DNA of 64,000 nucleotides from Datura wrightii. Lineage: Eukaryota > Streptophyta > Magnoliopsida > Solanales > Solanaceae. The translations under genes and the position numbers were made by a program. The notes below the pieces were generated by a model. It made no database searches, was not told where the DNA came from, and worked only from the letters and a program-made list of their open reading frames with translations. Shown one piece after another: positions 11,389-22,938 of the stretch (its first letter is position 1; each line of letters begins with the position of its first letter). The stretch covers positions 140,993,501-141,057,500 of the forward strand of contig JASDFA010000018.1 in assembly GCA_035772735.1 (NCBI GenBank), given 5' to 3'.

Positions 11389-12820
11389 TGATCGCGGGCA
11401 AAATAGCATGCCCGAGTGATGCTTTATAACTTAGTTTTGTCTTGTTTATCGAATTAATTATATGCATTCTCATGTGATTTTATGTAAATGTGAAAATATA
11501 CTAACCAACATGATTAGTCCTTGTTTTTGAAGGTTAATAATGAATTTGAGGAACTAATTCATGATTTGGTGAAGTGGAGGAGTGGAATCAAGAGAAAAAC
11601 GTGAAAGTCAACAAGAAAACATGCAATAACTGGCACCCTGCGTGATAGGGGTCGTGGCACGCTGCCAACGCGGCAACACTTGGCCAAAAATTGCATTTTT
11701 TGGCACATTCCAGTGAGGGTACGCTTTACCTCGGTGTCATGGAGGTCAAGTAGGGAGTTCAGCTCCGTGACACGTTGCTGTTCCACCATAGGCCAAATTT
11801 TGCATTTTTTTAGTATAGAATAAATTGAACCCTTAGCTCCTAAAATCAGATTGTCACGATTTTATTCTGAAAAACCACCTAGGAGTGAAGGGAGAAGTGG
11901 GAGAACTCACCTAGGGTTCATCAATTTCATCTTCTCATCTACCAATTCTTGTAAGTATGTTACTTTAACAATGTTTTCTTGTAATTTTATGAACTTGAAT
12001 GGCTAGAGCCCTTCCTCTAGGGTTGAAGCCATGAGTTATGAGTGTGTTTTTACGAATTTTCTTTGGAATTAAGTTATTAATTGTTGTTTTGTCTTACATT
12101 CTTAATTATGGTTGTTTTTATGATTGATCACCATGAAAACACACATGTTAAACTTAGGCAAATGCTTGAGAAAGCAAACCTAGGGAAGAACATAAGAATG
12201 TAGGAAGCAAGTTCTTATCTTTTGATAAGATTTTGTGGTTAGGATAGAAATATACCTAATACCTTGCTTGGTTGATAAAATGGGAAGAGAGAAATACATC
12301 AGCTTAGATTTGTCACTCCACCACTCACAGAAGTAGTTGTGAAGCTAAGTTTGGTTAAATGGCTGGAGGTACGAAAGTACCCTAATCAATGGCATAACCC
12401 CATAAACCACATCCACGTAGTTAATTGCCCACGAACTAGAATTAGCATCCTCGCTCACAATGATGCAGTGAGGCTAGTTTGTCGTGTTTAGAGGCTCGAA
12501 AGACCATGAACATGCAATTCTAATTATGTGAGACGACAATCGATAGGTTCATACTTAAACCATTGCAAATCGTAGTATCACATGATTATCTGGTTTTAAC
12601 TCTATGTTGCTCCTAGAGTGAATTCGGAATATTTCATTGATCATATTTAGACTTAATTAAACCTTCTCGAAAACCTCTAGAATCAACACTTGCGAAAGTT
12701 AATATCACACTTGAACTTGATAGTTAGCTGAATTAGTCCAGTCCCTATGGGTTCGACATCCGGCTGTTAAAAAGGGCCACTATATTACTTGTACGACACG
12801 TACACTTGCGGGGCGCATCA
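11389..12820 (+). repeat. Athila-1 3' LTR
   Basis: 1,432 bp, from TGATCGCGGGCA to GCGCATCA, followed by the target duplication CCACC (12821-12825). It retains the TG terminus lost in the 5' copy and the stem-loop CGGGCA/TGCCCG at 11395-11414. Confidence 0.9.
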
Positions 12821-12825
12821 CCACC

Positions 12826-13236
12826 CCACGTAGATAATAGCTTATGAATTAGGTTGTCACATCCCCACTCAACGATGTAATTGTGAAGCTAATTTCCTTA
12901 TGTTTAGAGGCTCGAAAGACCCTACAGTGCGATTATCTTGTGAGACAATAAATTAAGTCACATACTTGAACCAATATGAATGTAGCATTACATGATGGTG
13001 TAGCCTTAACCCTGGATGCTTCTCATTAATATTTTTCAATTAAATTTGTGCTCACCCCTAGATTTAGACACGAATATTAAATCTTGAAACATTAACACTT
13101 TTTAAATTTGAATTGGTACTTGAACTTGTAATTCACTCAAACTCCAGTCCCTACGGGTTCGACATTCGGCTCTTAAAAGAGTCACTTTACTACTTGTACG
13201 ACCGTGTACACTGGCGCGTGCGCTAGAGCATGAACA
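12826..13236 (+). repeat. Athila-2 5' LTR, second part
   Basis: Continuation of the LTR interrupted at 5399. It matches 39110-39520 of the 3' LTR ('agataat', 'aggttgtcacatcccc', 'gtccctacgggttcgac') and ends in GCATGAACA. Confidence 0.85.
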
Positions 13237-13242
13237 AGTTTT

Positions 13243-13260
13243 TGGAGCCATTTCCAGGGA
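13243..13260 (+). other. Degraded Athila-2 primer-binding site
   Basis: TGGAGCCATTTCCAGGGA resembles the tRNA-Asp-type site at 13-30 with four substitutions, and lies six bases after the LTR end. Confidence 0.65.
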
Positions 13261-13379
13261 CTAGAAACTTTTGGTGAATTTCTAGTTTTTGTGTTATTTT
13301 TATTATTTTCTTGAGTATTAAGAATCTTGGTCTTGGTCCGCTTATTTTCTGGTAACAGGTTCATCCTTTTAGCAAGCTG

Positions 13380-14143
13380 GTAAGGGATAGAGAACTGGTT
13401 GAACCACGGCCCGAACCTAAAAAATGGTTGAGACAACTAAAAATGGAATGTTCCACTTTATATCCCATCCAGTAGGTTCAATAGGGTGAGGCTACACCAG
13501 CGGTTATGGCAACTAGACCAGTGCGCGAAGTGGCAATCCCACTCGTGATGAATGTGACCTCTAGTATTCGCAGATCGGAGCTCAAAGGTTGATTCGAGTT
13601 AAATCAACATGGTGCAGTTTCTACACACAAGTAGTCAATTTACAAGGATGACACATGAGGACCCACAACAACACCTGGAGAACATTCTGGAGATTAGTGG
13701 CACTTTCGTCCCCACTGGAGTATCGACTAACTATGTGAGATTGACATTTTCCTTTTCTCACTGTTGGGAGAAGAAAAGAGGTGGTTAAAGGTAGAGCCAC
13801 CAAACTCCATCACTACTTGGGATGACCTGGCAAGGAAGTTCCTAATCAGATTCTTCCCATCCGACAAGACTGCTAAATTAAGAAGTGAGATTCTGAGTTT
13901 CAAGTAGCGGCCGAACAAAATTTGTATTTGTCTTGGGAGAGGTTCAAGTTCTTGTTAAGATATTGTTCCCACAACCAAAAGTCTAATAAAGTGGTAGCCC
14001 ATACTTTTGTGGAGAGTCGAGACCCACATACAAAAATGTTGCTAGACACTACATCAGGTTGGCAAGCACTTAAGAAGACTTATGATGAGTTGTACACTCT
14101 TTGGAATAGAATAGCTCAAGGAAATCAAGAGTGGCATAGCGAT
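13380..14143 (+). pseudogene. Athila-2 gag pseudogene, N-terminal half
   Basis: Homologous to 6970-7755 of Athila-1: REVAIPLVMNV near 13530, WLKVEPPNSITTWDDLARKFLIRFFPSDKTAKLRSEILSFK at about 13785-13905, then the DELYTL block near 14085. Several stops and frameshifts occur (for example TAG at about 13906). The gene is cut at 14143 by Tekay-2 and resumes at 34777. Confidence 0.85.
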
Positions 14144-15861
14144 TGTAATACCTGGAGTACCCTAAGATCTGACCCAGGAGTTGAAACAGAGAAAACTGAA
14201 TTTTCTGCACCAGGTCACAGGACGAGTTGTCCCATGACCCCTGGGCTGCATCACTAGTCATGGAGTGACTCGTGGGGAGGAGTTTGGCTATGATTGAAAT
14301 TTTTAGATTTGGGGGTGACCATGAGTCATGGTTAGCACTATGATTCGTTAGGTCAACCATGGTCAAGTGTGGTTTGAAGGATGAAGAATTTCGGCAGTGT
14401 TTGCAATGACTTGGTCACCACGAGTCGTTGGGTACACCACGAGTCGTGGTGTCCCTCATGGTGAACTGTAGAAGAGAAATGGTAGAGTTGATCACAAGTG
14501 AAGAACACGAGTCATGGTCAGTGAGCACGAGTCATCCAGTCCCTCTTTGGGACTAACAATGTGTTTTTCCCTACAAATTTATTAAAGGCTTTTCCATAAT
14601 TTCTAAGTTCCTAAGGTCTAAACTACATCGTTTTGAGCTCCGAATAGTGTGTTTTAAGGGGGGTAATTTCATTCTAAGTATCCAAAATCCATGCATGCAA
14701 CCTAGAACCTTCCTTGAAGATCAAATTTGAGAGATTTCATCAAATTCTCTCAATTTCCATTTGGGTTTTAAAGTAGGAGTGTGAATTCGATTTACCTAGG
14801 TATGTGAGGCTATGAATGAGAGTTCCTTTCACTCTCATTCTCTAAATTCTTCTCAATTCCATGCATTTCAATTCTAGATTCAAGTTTCATGATCTTATGG
14901 GGTTTATTCCAATTCTTTTGAAATTCTCTATGATCTATGTATGGGTCAATCCCCTTCATGTATCAAATCATGTTTTATGATCTATGGGTAGAATTTAAAA
15001 TTATTTTGATTATTAAATTATAGTTTCAAATTTTAATTAAACTATGCCCAATTTTGTGTGCTTCATGAAAAGTCAAGTTATGATTTCATTATGATGTTGA
15101 TCTTCTTAATTAGCCCAATTTTGATTTATGCTTTATGATTTATAATGGATTTATGAAATGTCAAGTTTATACATGTTTTACAAGTATGCATGGATTTCAT
15201 GATTGATGGATTTATGAATCTTGGCCAATTCATGGGCCCTTGTCCATGGCTAATCATGTATTTTAAATGGGGATCAATGATGTTATTATTTATTTGTCCA
15301 TAAACTTCATAAATGATTTTACCGTTACTATACGAGCCATAATGTGCATGTTTTTGGGAGTAGTGTCTAGCACCGAGTAGCCCGATTTTCAAAGGACTAC
15401 GTCAGTGTCTCAGAACTACATGCCACCATAGGTTTATATATATCCAAATGTTAACAGATCCCCTTCTCGTGATATCACATAATGCACGTCCCTTTCCTAG
15501 CAAGCCTAGGACGGCTCTGCCCACTTGAGTGAGATAGCTGGGACATCATATAAGCTATATCATGATGGTGTCGATTATGACGAGTCCTCTCATTAGGGCA
15601 TCATGTAGGTTATATCATGAAAGTGTCAACAGTTATGACGACTCCTCCCATTGTTCTTCATGATTTATGCATGGTTATGTTTATGTTACTTTGGCTCAAG
15701 TCATGACTAATGAAGCTTTTCTCCTATTATTATGATTATGACTGAATTATTAATGTTTTGAAAACCTTGAGCCTTCATGTTACATTATGATATTTACGTT
15801 ATGATCATGCTATCCTACTCTTATGAACTTTTATGTATTTTAACTGTCTGATTTTACTTAC
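14144..15861 (+). repeat. Tekay-2 5' LTR, first part
   Basis: Begins TGTAATACC, matching 32625. The U3 portion (about 14210-14550) is rich in short palindromes such as CCACGAGTCGTGG (14437-14449). Interrupted after 'gattttacttac' by Tekay-1. An ORF-like run on the other strand near 15126-15392 is not a gene. Confidence 0.88.
15857..15861. repeat. Target-site duplication of Tekay-1 (left copy, CTTAC)
   Basis: CTTAC here and at 25027-25031. Removing the element and one copy restores 'gattttacttaccttgcatactcag', as seen at about 34303-34326 of the intact LTR. Confidence 0.92.
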
Positions 15862-17976
15862 TATCACGACCCAAACGTACACTCGGATCGTAGACACGAG
15901 GCAAGGACCCCCGAGAGACCCCAAGTCGATTCATGGCAAGAGCATACATCTAATTCAATCACATGAGTGGAATACTTAACATACAGAATGTAATCATAGC
16001 ATAGCATAAGGGAAAATCAGTACAAGACTTAAATAATACTACGGAATGCAACCTTTAATCTCATAAGTCTCTAAACATGAAAGGCAGATTGATGGGACAA
16101 CTCTCCAACTAACCCAACATCCAGAAATTGAAAGGAATAACATAGAGTGCGAATATGTAGCCCTCAGAACATGAGGACTCACCAAGTGCGCTGAGAGCAA
16201 GTCCGAATCTATCTACGGATGAGGACGAGCCTGAGAACTGGGACCTCTATCATGAGATGATACATCATAGAAAGTATGCGGTCAGTACGTGGAATGTACT
16301 AAGTATGCAAGGTAGATAAAACAGAGATTTAAAACATGTATGAAATTCATAAATGATCATAAGAGTAGGGCAACATGCTCATATCATAAATCATACTAAT
16401 ATATCATATGGCTCAATGATTTCAAAACATTCGTATCATAACATAATCATAATCATAATAGAAGAGATTTATATAACATGACTTGAGCCAACATACATAA
16501 TCATAACATGCATAAATCATGAGGAAGAGTGGGAGATTCTCTTAACCTACATACCCCATATGAGCACACATAAAGCCCGACTTGTAACCCTAGTCAGGAG
16601 GGTGTTCGTACCTTGCCAAGGGTAGAACAATGAAAGTGTGATATCACCATGAAAAGGGCCATTTGGGCCAGGGACTAAAATGAAAAGGGTCCCAACATAC
16701 CTACGGTGGCACGTAGTTCATGAGATCTGGGGCTTAACCTGAGCCCCGAACCTACTCGATGTTTGATACTACTCCCAAAACATATATAGTGATCATAATA
16801 ATACATACGTGAGTTCATGGGCTAGTTAAATCATGATAATCATAAAAATTCTTGAACATATAAGAACTATACACGACTTGAGGCCCGTAAGTGGGCCAAA
16901 AACATAATTCATGAATAATAAGATTCATACATACTCGTAGATCATGCGTATAGCTTGAATTTCATAAAAATCATAATGGGTAACATATTGAATTCATAAA
17001 TTTAGAACATAATTCATGTTGGGCTCGTAAAGAGCATCAATGGGATAGTAGATCATAAATAGGCTTATCACGGGTCATGCATAAGTAGGCTTAATAGTTT
17101 CGAAAATCAAAATCAATATCATTATAATCAATTTAAATCTCAAAAGATAATCAAAATCCATAGATTATGATAATATTTCAAAATCACAAAGCCCATAATT
17201 AAATCATTAAATTTTATACAAATTAAATACAAAACCCTGTGAGTTTTTGATAAATTTTAAATAAAATCATAGAGTAGGAGCATGGGTGTGGAAGGATTCA
17301 CCCATTGATGACCTTACATACCTGGGATTATTTCGTTCTTAACTTCCCTTGCTAGCCCAAGATGGAATTTAGAGGAATTGAGGAAGAACACCTTGAATCA
17401 CCTTCTATTCTCCTCCCTAGACTCTTGCATGCATGAATGAGGCTTAACATGAACATAACCCCCTTAAAAGACTCTATTTAGAACTTAAAACGACATAGTT
17501 TAGACCTTAGGAATTTAGAAATTAATAAAACACCCTTACTAAAAACGCAGAAATTCCTGGTTACCAGTCCCCACGAGGGACCTCACGAACCGTTGCCATG
17601 GGGCACGACTCGTGGTTGGGATTCGTGATGTCTACTGCACAAGCAAGCTCAGGAGATCCCACGAGGGACCCCATGAGTCGTGGTGGCTGATCACGACTCG
17701 TGTTCACCAACCGTGGTCCCTACTGCCTCAAACCCCTAGCCATGCATTCCATCCTCGCCACGGGTGATCTCACAAGTCGTGAGGTCTGACCATGACTCGT
17801 GGTCACCCCCGTGGCCTCCCAAAACTCTTCCAAGCCCAGCCTGACCACGAGTAACTTCATGACTCATGGTCCCACCTAACAAGCCACCTCACGAACCTTC
17901 CTGTGACCTGGTGCGAATTTCCAGTTTTTCTCTGTTTTGACTCACGGGTTTGATCCTTGGGTTCCCGGGTTTAACA
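15862..17976 (-). repeat. Tekay-1 3' LTR
   Basis: 2,115 bp. On the minus strand it starts TGTTAAACCCGGG at 17976 and ends GGGTCGTGATA at 15862 (CA terminus changed to TA). The U3 (about 17560-17920) has repeated CACGACTCGTG-like palindromes. Confidence 0.9.
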
Positions 17977-17992
17977 ACATCTACCCCTTGGG
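17977..17992 (-). other. Tekay-1 polypurine tract
   Basis: CCCAAGGGGTAGATGT on the minus strand, directly before the 3' LTR start. Confidence 0.75.
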
Positions 17993-18223
17993 AACATTCA
18001 TCCTCGAATGTTATAAACATGTAGAAAACTCAGAAACAAGCTATCACCATATACAAATACTGATCATTTAAGCTGAAAACTGACGGAATGACTACCTCCG
18101 AAAAGAACTACATAGCTGAGCTGGATTCAGACACCATATACATAAACCATATAATAAAACAAACTTTGTACACATGAACTGAACATGAAAAATAATTAGA
18201 GGTTTAGGGCCAAAACTGATACC
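17993..18223 (-). other. Tekay-1 3' UTR
   Basis: About 230 bp of noncoding sequence between the end of pol and the polypurine tract. A homologous stretch occurs in the minus-strand chromovirus at 63327-63487. Confidence 0.6.
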
Positions 18224-21200
18224 TCAATCTGAAAATGAGCCGATATGGAACAAATGAGGGTATTTAGCCATCATATCTGCTTCGGCTTCCCACATGGCTC
18301 CCTCAACATGCTGATTTCTCCATAATATTTTTACTTAAGCTACTTGTTTGTTCCTTAGCTTACAGATTTGATGGTCTAATATTTCCACGAGTACTTCTTC
18401 ATAACTGAGGCTATCTCTTACACCTCACTTTCCACAGGCACTACTAAAGCTGGATCACCCAAACACTTTTTCAAAAGTGACACATGAAACATAGGATGAA
18501 TTGAAGATAACTCCGAGGGCAAGTCCAACTCATACGCCACCTTACCAACTCTCCTCATGACCCAGTAGGGACCAACATAGCAGGGACTGAATTTCCCTTT
18601 CTTTCCAAACCGCATGACTACCTTCATGGGAGATACCTTGAGAAACACCCAATCGTCCACCTCAAACTACAAATCTCCTCTCCTCACGTTGGCATATGAT
18701 TTCTGACAACTCTGAGCGATTTTCAACCAGTCCCTTATCAACTGAACCTTCACCATCGCCTCGTGAACCGAATCTAGCCCTATCATAGTTGCCTGACCAA
18801 CCTCAAACCATCCGATGGGTGATCTACACCTCCACCCGTAAAGGGCTTCGGACGGTGCCATTTTAGATACTGGAGTGATAGCTTTAAAATTCATAACACA
18901 TGCCTTCAACATATCCTCAAGAGTCTGTATTGTCTGCTCCTCCTGGCCATCTATTTGCAGATGTAAGGCCGTACTAAGCTTGACTTGAGTCCCAAGTCCA
19001 TTCTGAAAAGACCACCGGAACTGGGAGGTAAACTGAGTTCCTCGGTCTGAAATAATAGACAAGGGCACTCCATGAAGTTGAACCAACTCCCGAATATACG
19101 ACTTGGCATAATCATCCGCCGAATCCGTGGTCTTGACCAGTAGAAAGTGTGTAGCCTTGGTTAACCTGTCCACAACAACCCTAATGGATTCATACTACCT
19201 CTGAGTGCGGGGCAAACCTGTTGTAAATTCCATGTTGATCTCTTCCCAGTTCCAAGTAGGAATGCTGATATCTTGGAGTACACCCTCCCAATCTCTAATG
19301 CTAGACTTTCACTTACTGGAAATACGGACACTTGGCTACAAATTCTGCAATATCCCTCTTCATGCCATTCAACCAACAACTTCCCCCAAGTCATGATACA
19401 TCTTGGTGGAACCTGGATGGATAGAATGTCTGGTACCATGTGCCTCATGTAATATCCGAACTCTGAAATTATCAATGTTCGGAGCATATAGTCGACCCTG
19501 GTATCGTAGCACACCATCTCTCCCTTGGGAGAAAACCACCACCTTTAACTCCGCACTACTTCCTTCAGCTACCTCAAAATCAGATCCTCATCTTGCTTAG
19601 ATTTGACATCAACCACCAAGGGCGATTCTGACCCATTCTGCACAATAACGTCGTCATCGGTCGAGTCGATCAATCTAACACCCAACCTTGAAAGTCGATG
19701 GACATTCTTCACCAACTCCTTCTTTCCCTCATCCACGTGGGACACACTCTCCATAGAGAGCCTACTAAGTGCATCTGCAACCACATTAGCCTTGCCTGGG
19801 TGGTAAAGAACACTCATATCATAGTCCTTTAGTAACTCCAACCACCTCCTTTGCGGAAGGTTGAGATCCTTCTGTGTGAACATATACTACAAGCTCTTGT
19901 GATCCGTGAATACATCCACGTGAACCCTATACAAGTAATGCCGCCAAATCTTCAATGCAAACACCATCGTGACCAACTCGAGATCATGGGTCGGGCAATT
20001 CCTTTCGTGAACCTTTAACTGTCGAGAGGCATATGCTATTACCTTCCCATGTTGTATCAACACGCATCCCAGTTCAACCTTCAAAGCATCACAGTATACA
20101 ACAAAGCCATCCGTACCCTTGGGTAAAGTCAACACTGGTGCTGAAGTAAGTCGGGTCTTCAATTCCTAGAAGCTTTCCTTACAAGCCTCTGACCATTGGA
20201 ACTTTATCTTTTTCTGGGTCAACCTGGTCAATGGGGTTGCAATTGATAAAAAACCCTCAAAAAATCTTTGGGAGTAGCCTTCTAGGCCCAAAAAACTCCA
20301 AATTTCTAAAGGATTCACTGGTCTGGGCCAATTCTTTACCGCTTCAATTTTCTGAGATGTCCATTCTTATGCCCTCACTCGACACCACATGGCCCAGAAA
20401 TGGCACCGAGCCTATCCAAAACTCACACTTTCTTAACTTTGCATACAACTGATGATCCTTGAGGGTCTGAAGCACTATTCGCAAGTGAGCGGCATGCTTC
20501 TCCTCGCTCCGAGGGTATATAAGGATGTCATTAATGAACACATCATAAACATGTCCAGATATGCCTTAAACACCCTGTTCATTAGATCCATAAAGGTTTC
20601 AAGGGAATTGGTTAGTCCAAAAGACATAACAACAAATTTGTATTGTGAAAGCGGTTTTTGGGGTGTCACTCTCCCGAACTCTGAGCTGGTGATACCCGAA
20701 TCTGAGATCAATCTTGGAGAAACACTTGGAACCCTGAAGCTGGTCAAACAAATCATTGATCTAGGTAAAGGATACCTGTTCTTGATGGTGACCTTGTTCA
20801 ACTGTCGATAGTCAATCCACATCCAAAGAAACCCATCCTTCTTTCGAACAACCCATGGAGACTTGCTCGGTCAAATGAAACCCTTATCCAACAAGTCCTT
20901 TAGTTGTTCCTTAAACTCTTTTAGTTTGGCTGGATCCATCCTGTAGGGAGGAATGGAGATAGGTTACGTATTGGGCAATAGATCAATACCAAAATCAATT
21001 TCCCTCTCCAAAGGAACACCTACCAAATCATTTGGAAAAACCTTCGAATACTCACACACCACCGAAACTAATTGAATGGTCGGGGTCTCAGACTCCACAT
21101 CCTTAACCCTAAATAGGAGGTACATGCAACCCTTAGAGATCATTTTCCAGGCTTAAGATATGAAATAAACCGACTAGATGGTACAACTAAACTACCCTTC

Positions 21201-22730
21201 CATTCCAAAACGGACTCACCCAGAAATCGGAATTCCACCGCACGGGTCCTACAATTAATTGAAGTGTAACATGCAAACAACCAATACATACCCAAATGAT
21301 GTCAAAGTTTGTAATGGACAACTATGCTAAGTCCGCGGAGGTAACCTTATGCAACACCATAATGGGGAAACCCCTATACACCCACCTAGCTACCACAGAT
21401 TCACTGACTGGAGTAGATACGAAGAACGATTTCTGACAAAATTTCAGGAATAACTCTAAAACTACTAGCAATGTAAGGGGTCATAAGAGACAAAGTAGCT
21501 CCTGAATCTATCAAAGCATAAGAATCAATATGGAAGACTTCTAACATACCCGTGACCACATTTGGCGAGGCCTCCTGCTCCTAGCGAGGCACTAGGGCAT
21601 AAACTTGTTTTGGCGCTGACCACCTGCTGAACTAGTGGAAGCATACTATTGAGGGGGTTGTGCTGCTGGAGTAGTAGAACTGGTTGCAGGGCAATCTCTA
21701 ATCCTGTGTCTAGGTTTTCCACACCCAAAACAAGCATACGCGCCGACCTTGCCACACTTCGTACAAGATGGAAAAGTGCGCTCCACCTGCATGCTACCAT
21801 GATCCCTCGAGCCTGTAGCCCTGCTCCTCTGGTCTCCCCTGAGCTTGGATGGCATGCTGGCCGATGATGGATCTGGAGCAATAGACCTGTGCTAGGTCTG
21901 CTAACGTGGTCCACCCATTGACATGAACTGAGAAACCCCGTAGCTATCAGTCCTAGCCCTCTTGGCCTCTCTCTGCCTTCTATATACTAAATCCATCTGC
22001 TGCACATGCAATACAATATGGGGTAAATCAATTTCCTAGTGAAGCATGGCAATCCGAAAATCCTTGTCCAAGTAATCTGCTACCCATGCACAAAACGGCT
22101 CACCTGAGCCCGCTGATCCACCACCAACTCTGAAGCATATTTCAATAACTATGTGACCAATGCATATTCCTAGATAGAAATGTTACCCTACTTTAAATTC
22201 ACAAACTCAGCCACCTTGAGCTCTCTCATTTCTCGAGGGAAGAATCAATCCATGAATGAAGTGTGAAACTCATCCAAACCTATCGGGCCGGCACCCACCA
22301 CCCTGGCATCTCTCCATTGCTTAAACCATATATGTGCTACCCCTTTTAGTTGATAGGAGGTCAAGTCAATGCATTCCCCATTGTTCACCATCATAACCTG
22401 GGTGATTTTTAGAATCTCCTCTATAAAATCGTGTGGATCCTCGTCCACCTTTGACCCCGTGAACTCTGGAGGGCTCATCCTCAAGAAATCCCTCACCCTA
22501 GCTACTGATGCATTCCCGTTCAGAGGGAGATGCACCACTATCTGATTCTATACCTGGGCAGTCATGGCCTGAGCCAGCATCTGAATCGCTGCCCTAAACT
22601 CGGCGTGGGCAGCTAGCTCTGGTATATGCTTCTCATGAATGGATGGAGCTGGCTGATGCTCACCATCATGGGCACCCTTATGTTCATTTCCATTTCTGTT
22701 TCTCCTAGAATTTACTCGACATGGAGGCAT
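18224..22730 (-). pseudogene. Tekay-1 gag-pol pseudogene (gag, protease region, RT, RNase H, integrase, chromodomain-like tail)
   Basis: Read from an MPPCRVNSRRN start (ATG 22728-22730): the gag capsid region (22245-22538; RVRDFLRMSPPEFTGS), the zinc knuckle CFGCGKPRHRIRDC (in 21646-21855), reverse transcriptase (20475-20822; IDYRQLNKVTIKN...VVMSFGLTN), the catalytic box degraded to FIND (near 20530), RNase H (19887-20162), the connection to the integrase zinc finger (19161-19883), the integrase core (18667-19173; SIISDRGTQF, TIQTLEDML), the GPY/F block (18418-18660) and a tail ending in PHLF with TGA at 18224-18226. Frameshifts and stops separate the pieces, and about 25 residues are missing after 'ACVMNF' in the integrase. 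It cannot encode a working polyprotein. The domain order is the classic chromovirus order. Confidence 0.9.
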
Positions 22731-22921
22731 GATTATGCAAACGCGAATAGCATGAATTAGAAGAGTAAAGGACATTCATCACACGACATAGATCATGAAA
22801 GAAGGGAACATTTCCTAAACATCTAGTAGCCCTCTTCGTCATAAGGGTGGCGCGCTTCACACCCGTGAAAAAGACTCTACCAAATACAGCTTTTAGACTT
22901 CCTAGGACACATCAAACCTAT

Positions 22922-22934
22922 GGCTCTGATACCA
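22922..22934 (-). other. Tekay-1 primer-binding site (initiator tRNA-Met type)
   Basis: TGGTATCAGAGCC on the minus strand, next to the 5' LTR end at 22939. Confidence 0.88.
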
Positions 22935-22938
22935 ACTT

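Larger units (their letters stand above)
5400..12820 (+). mobile_element. Athila-1: complete but pol-less Athila element, inserted in the Athila-2 5' LTR
   Basis: The 7,421-bp element has two similar LTRs (5400-6825 and 11389-12820), a perfect 5-bp duplication CCACC, a tRNA-Asp-type primer site (6832-6849), a gag-protease pseudogene (about 6951-9418), a hairpin-containing 3' region without ORFs, and a purine-rich tract just before the 3' LTR. No reverse transcriptase, RNase H or integrase coding sequence is present between the protease and the 3' LTR, so it must have moved using enzymes supplied in trans. The LTR pair differs at scattered sites, so the element is not recent. Confidence 0.9.

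Noticed and set aside
20452..20811. Plus-strand ORF of 119 codons in Tekay-1
   Set aside because: It is antisense to recognisable reverse-transcriptase sequence.
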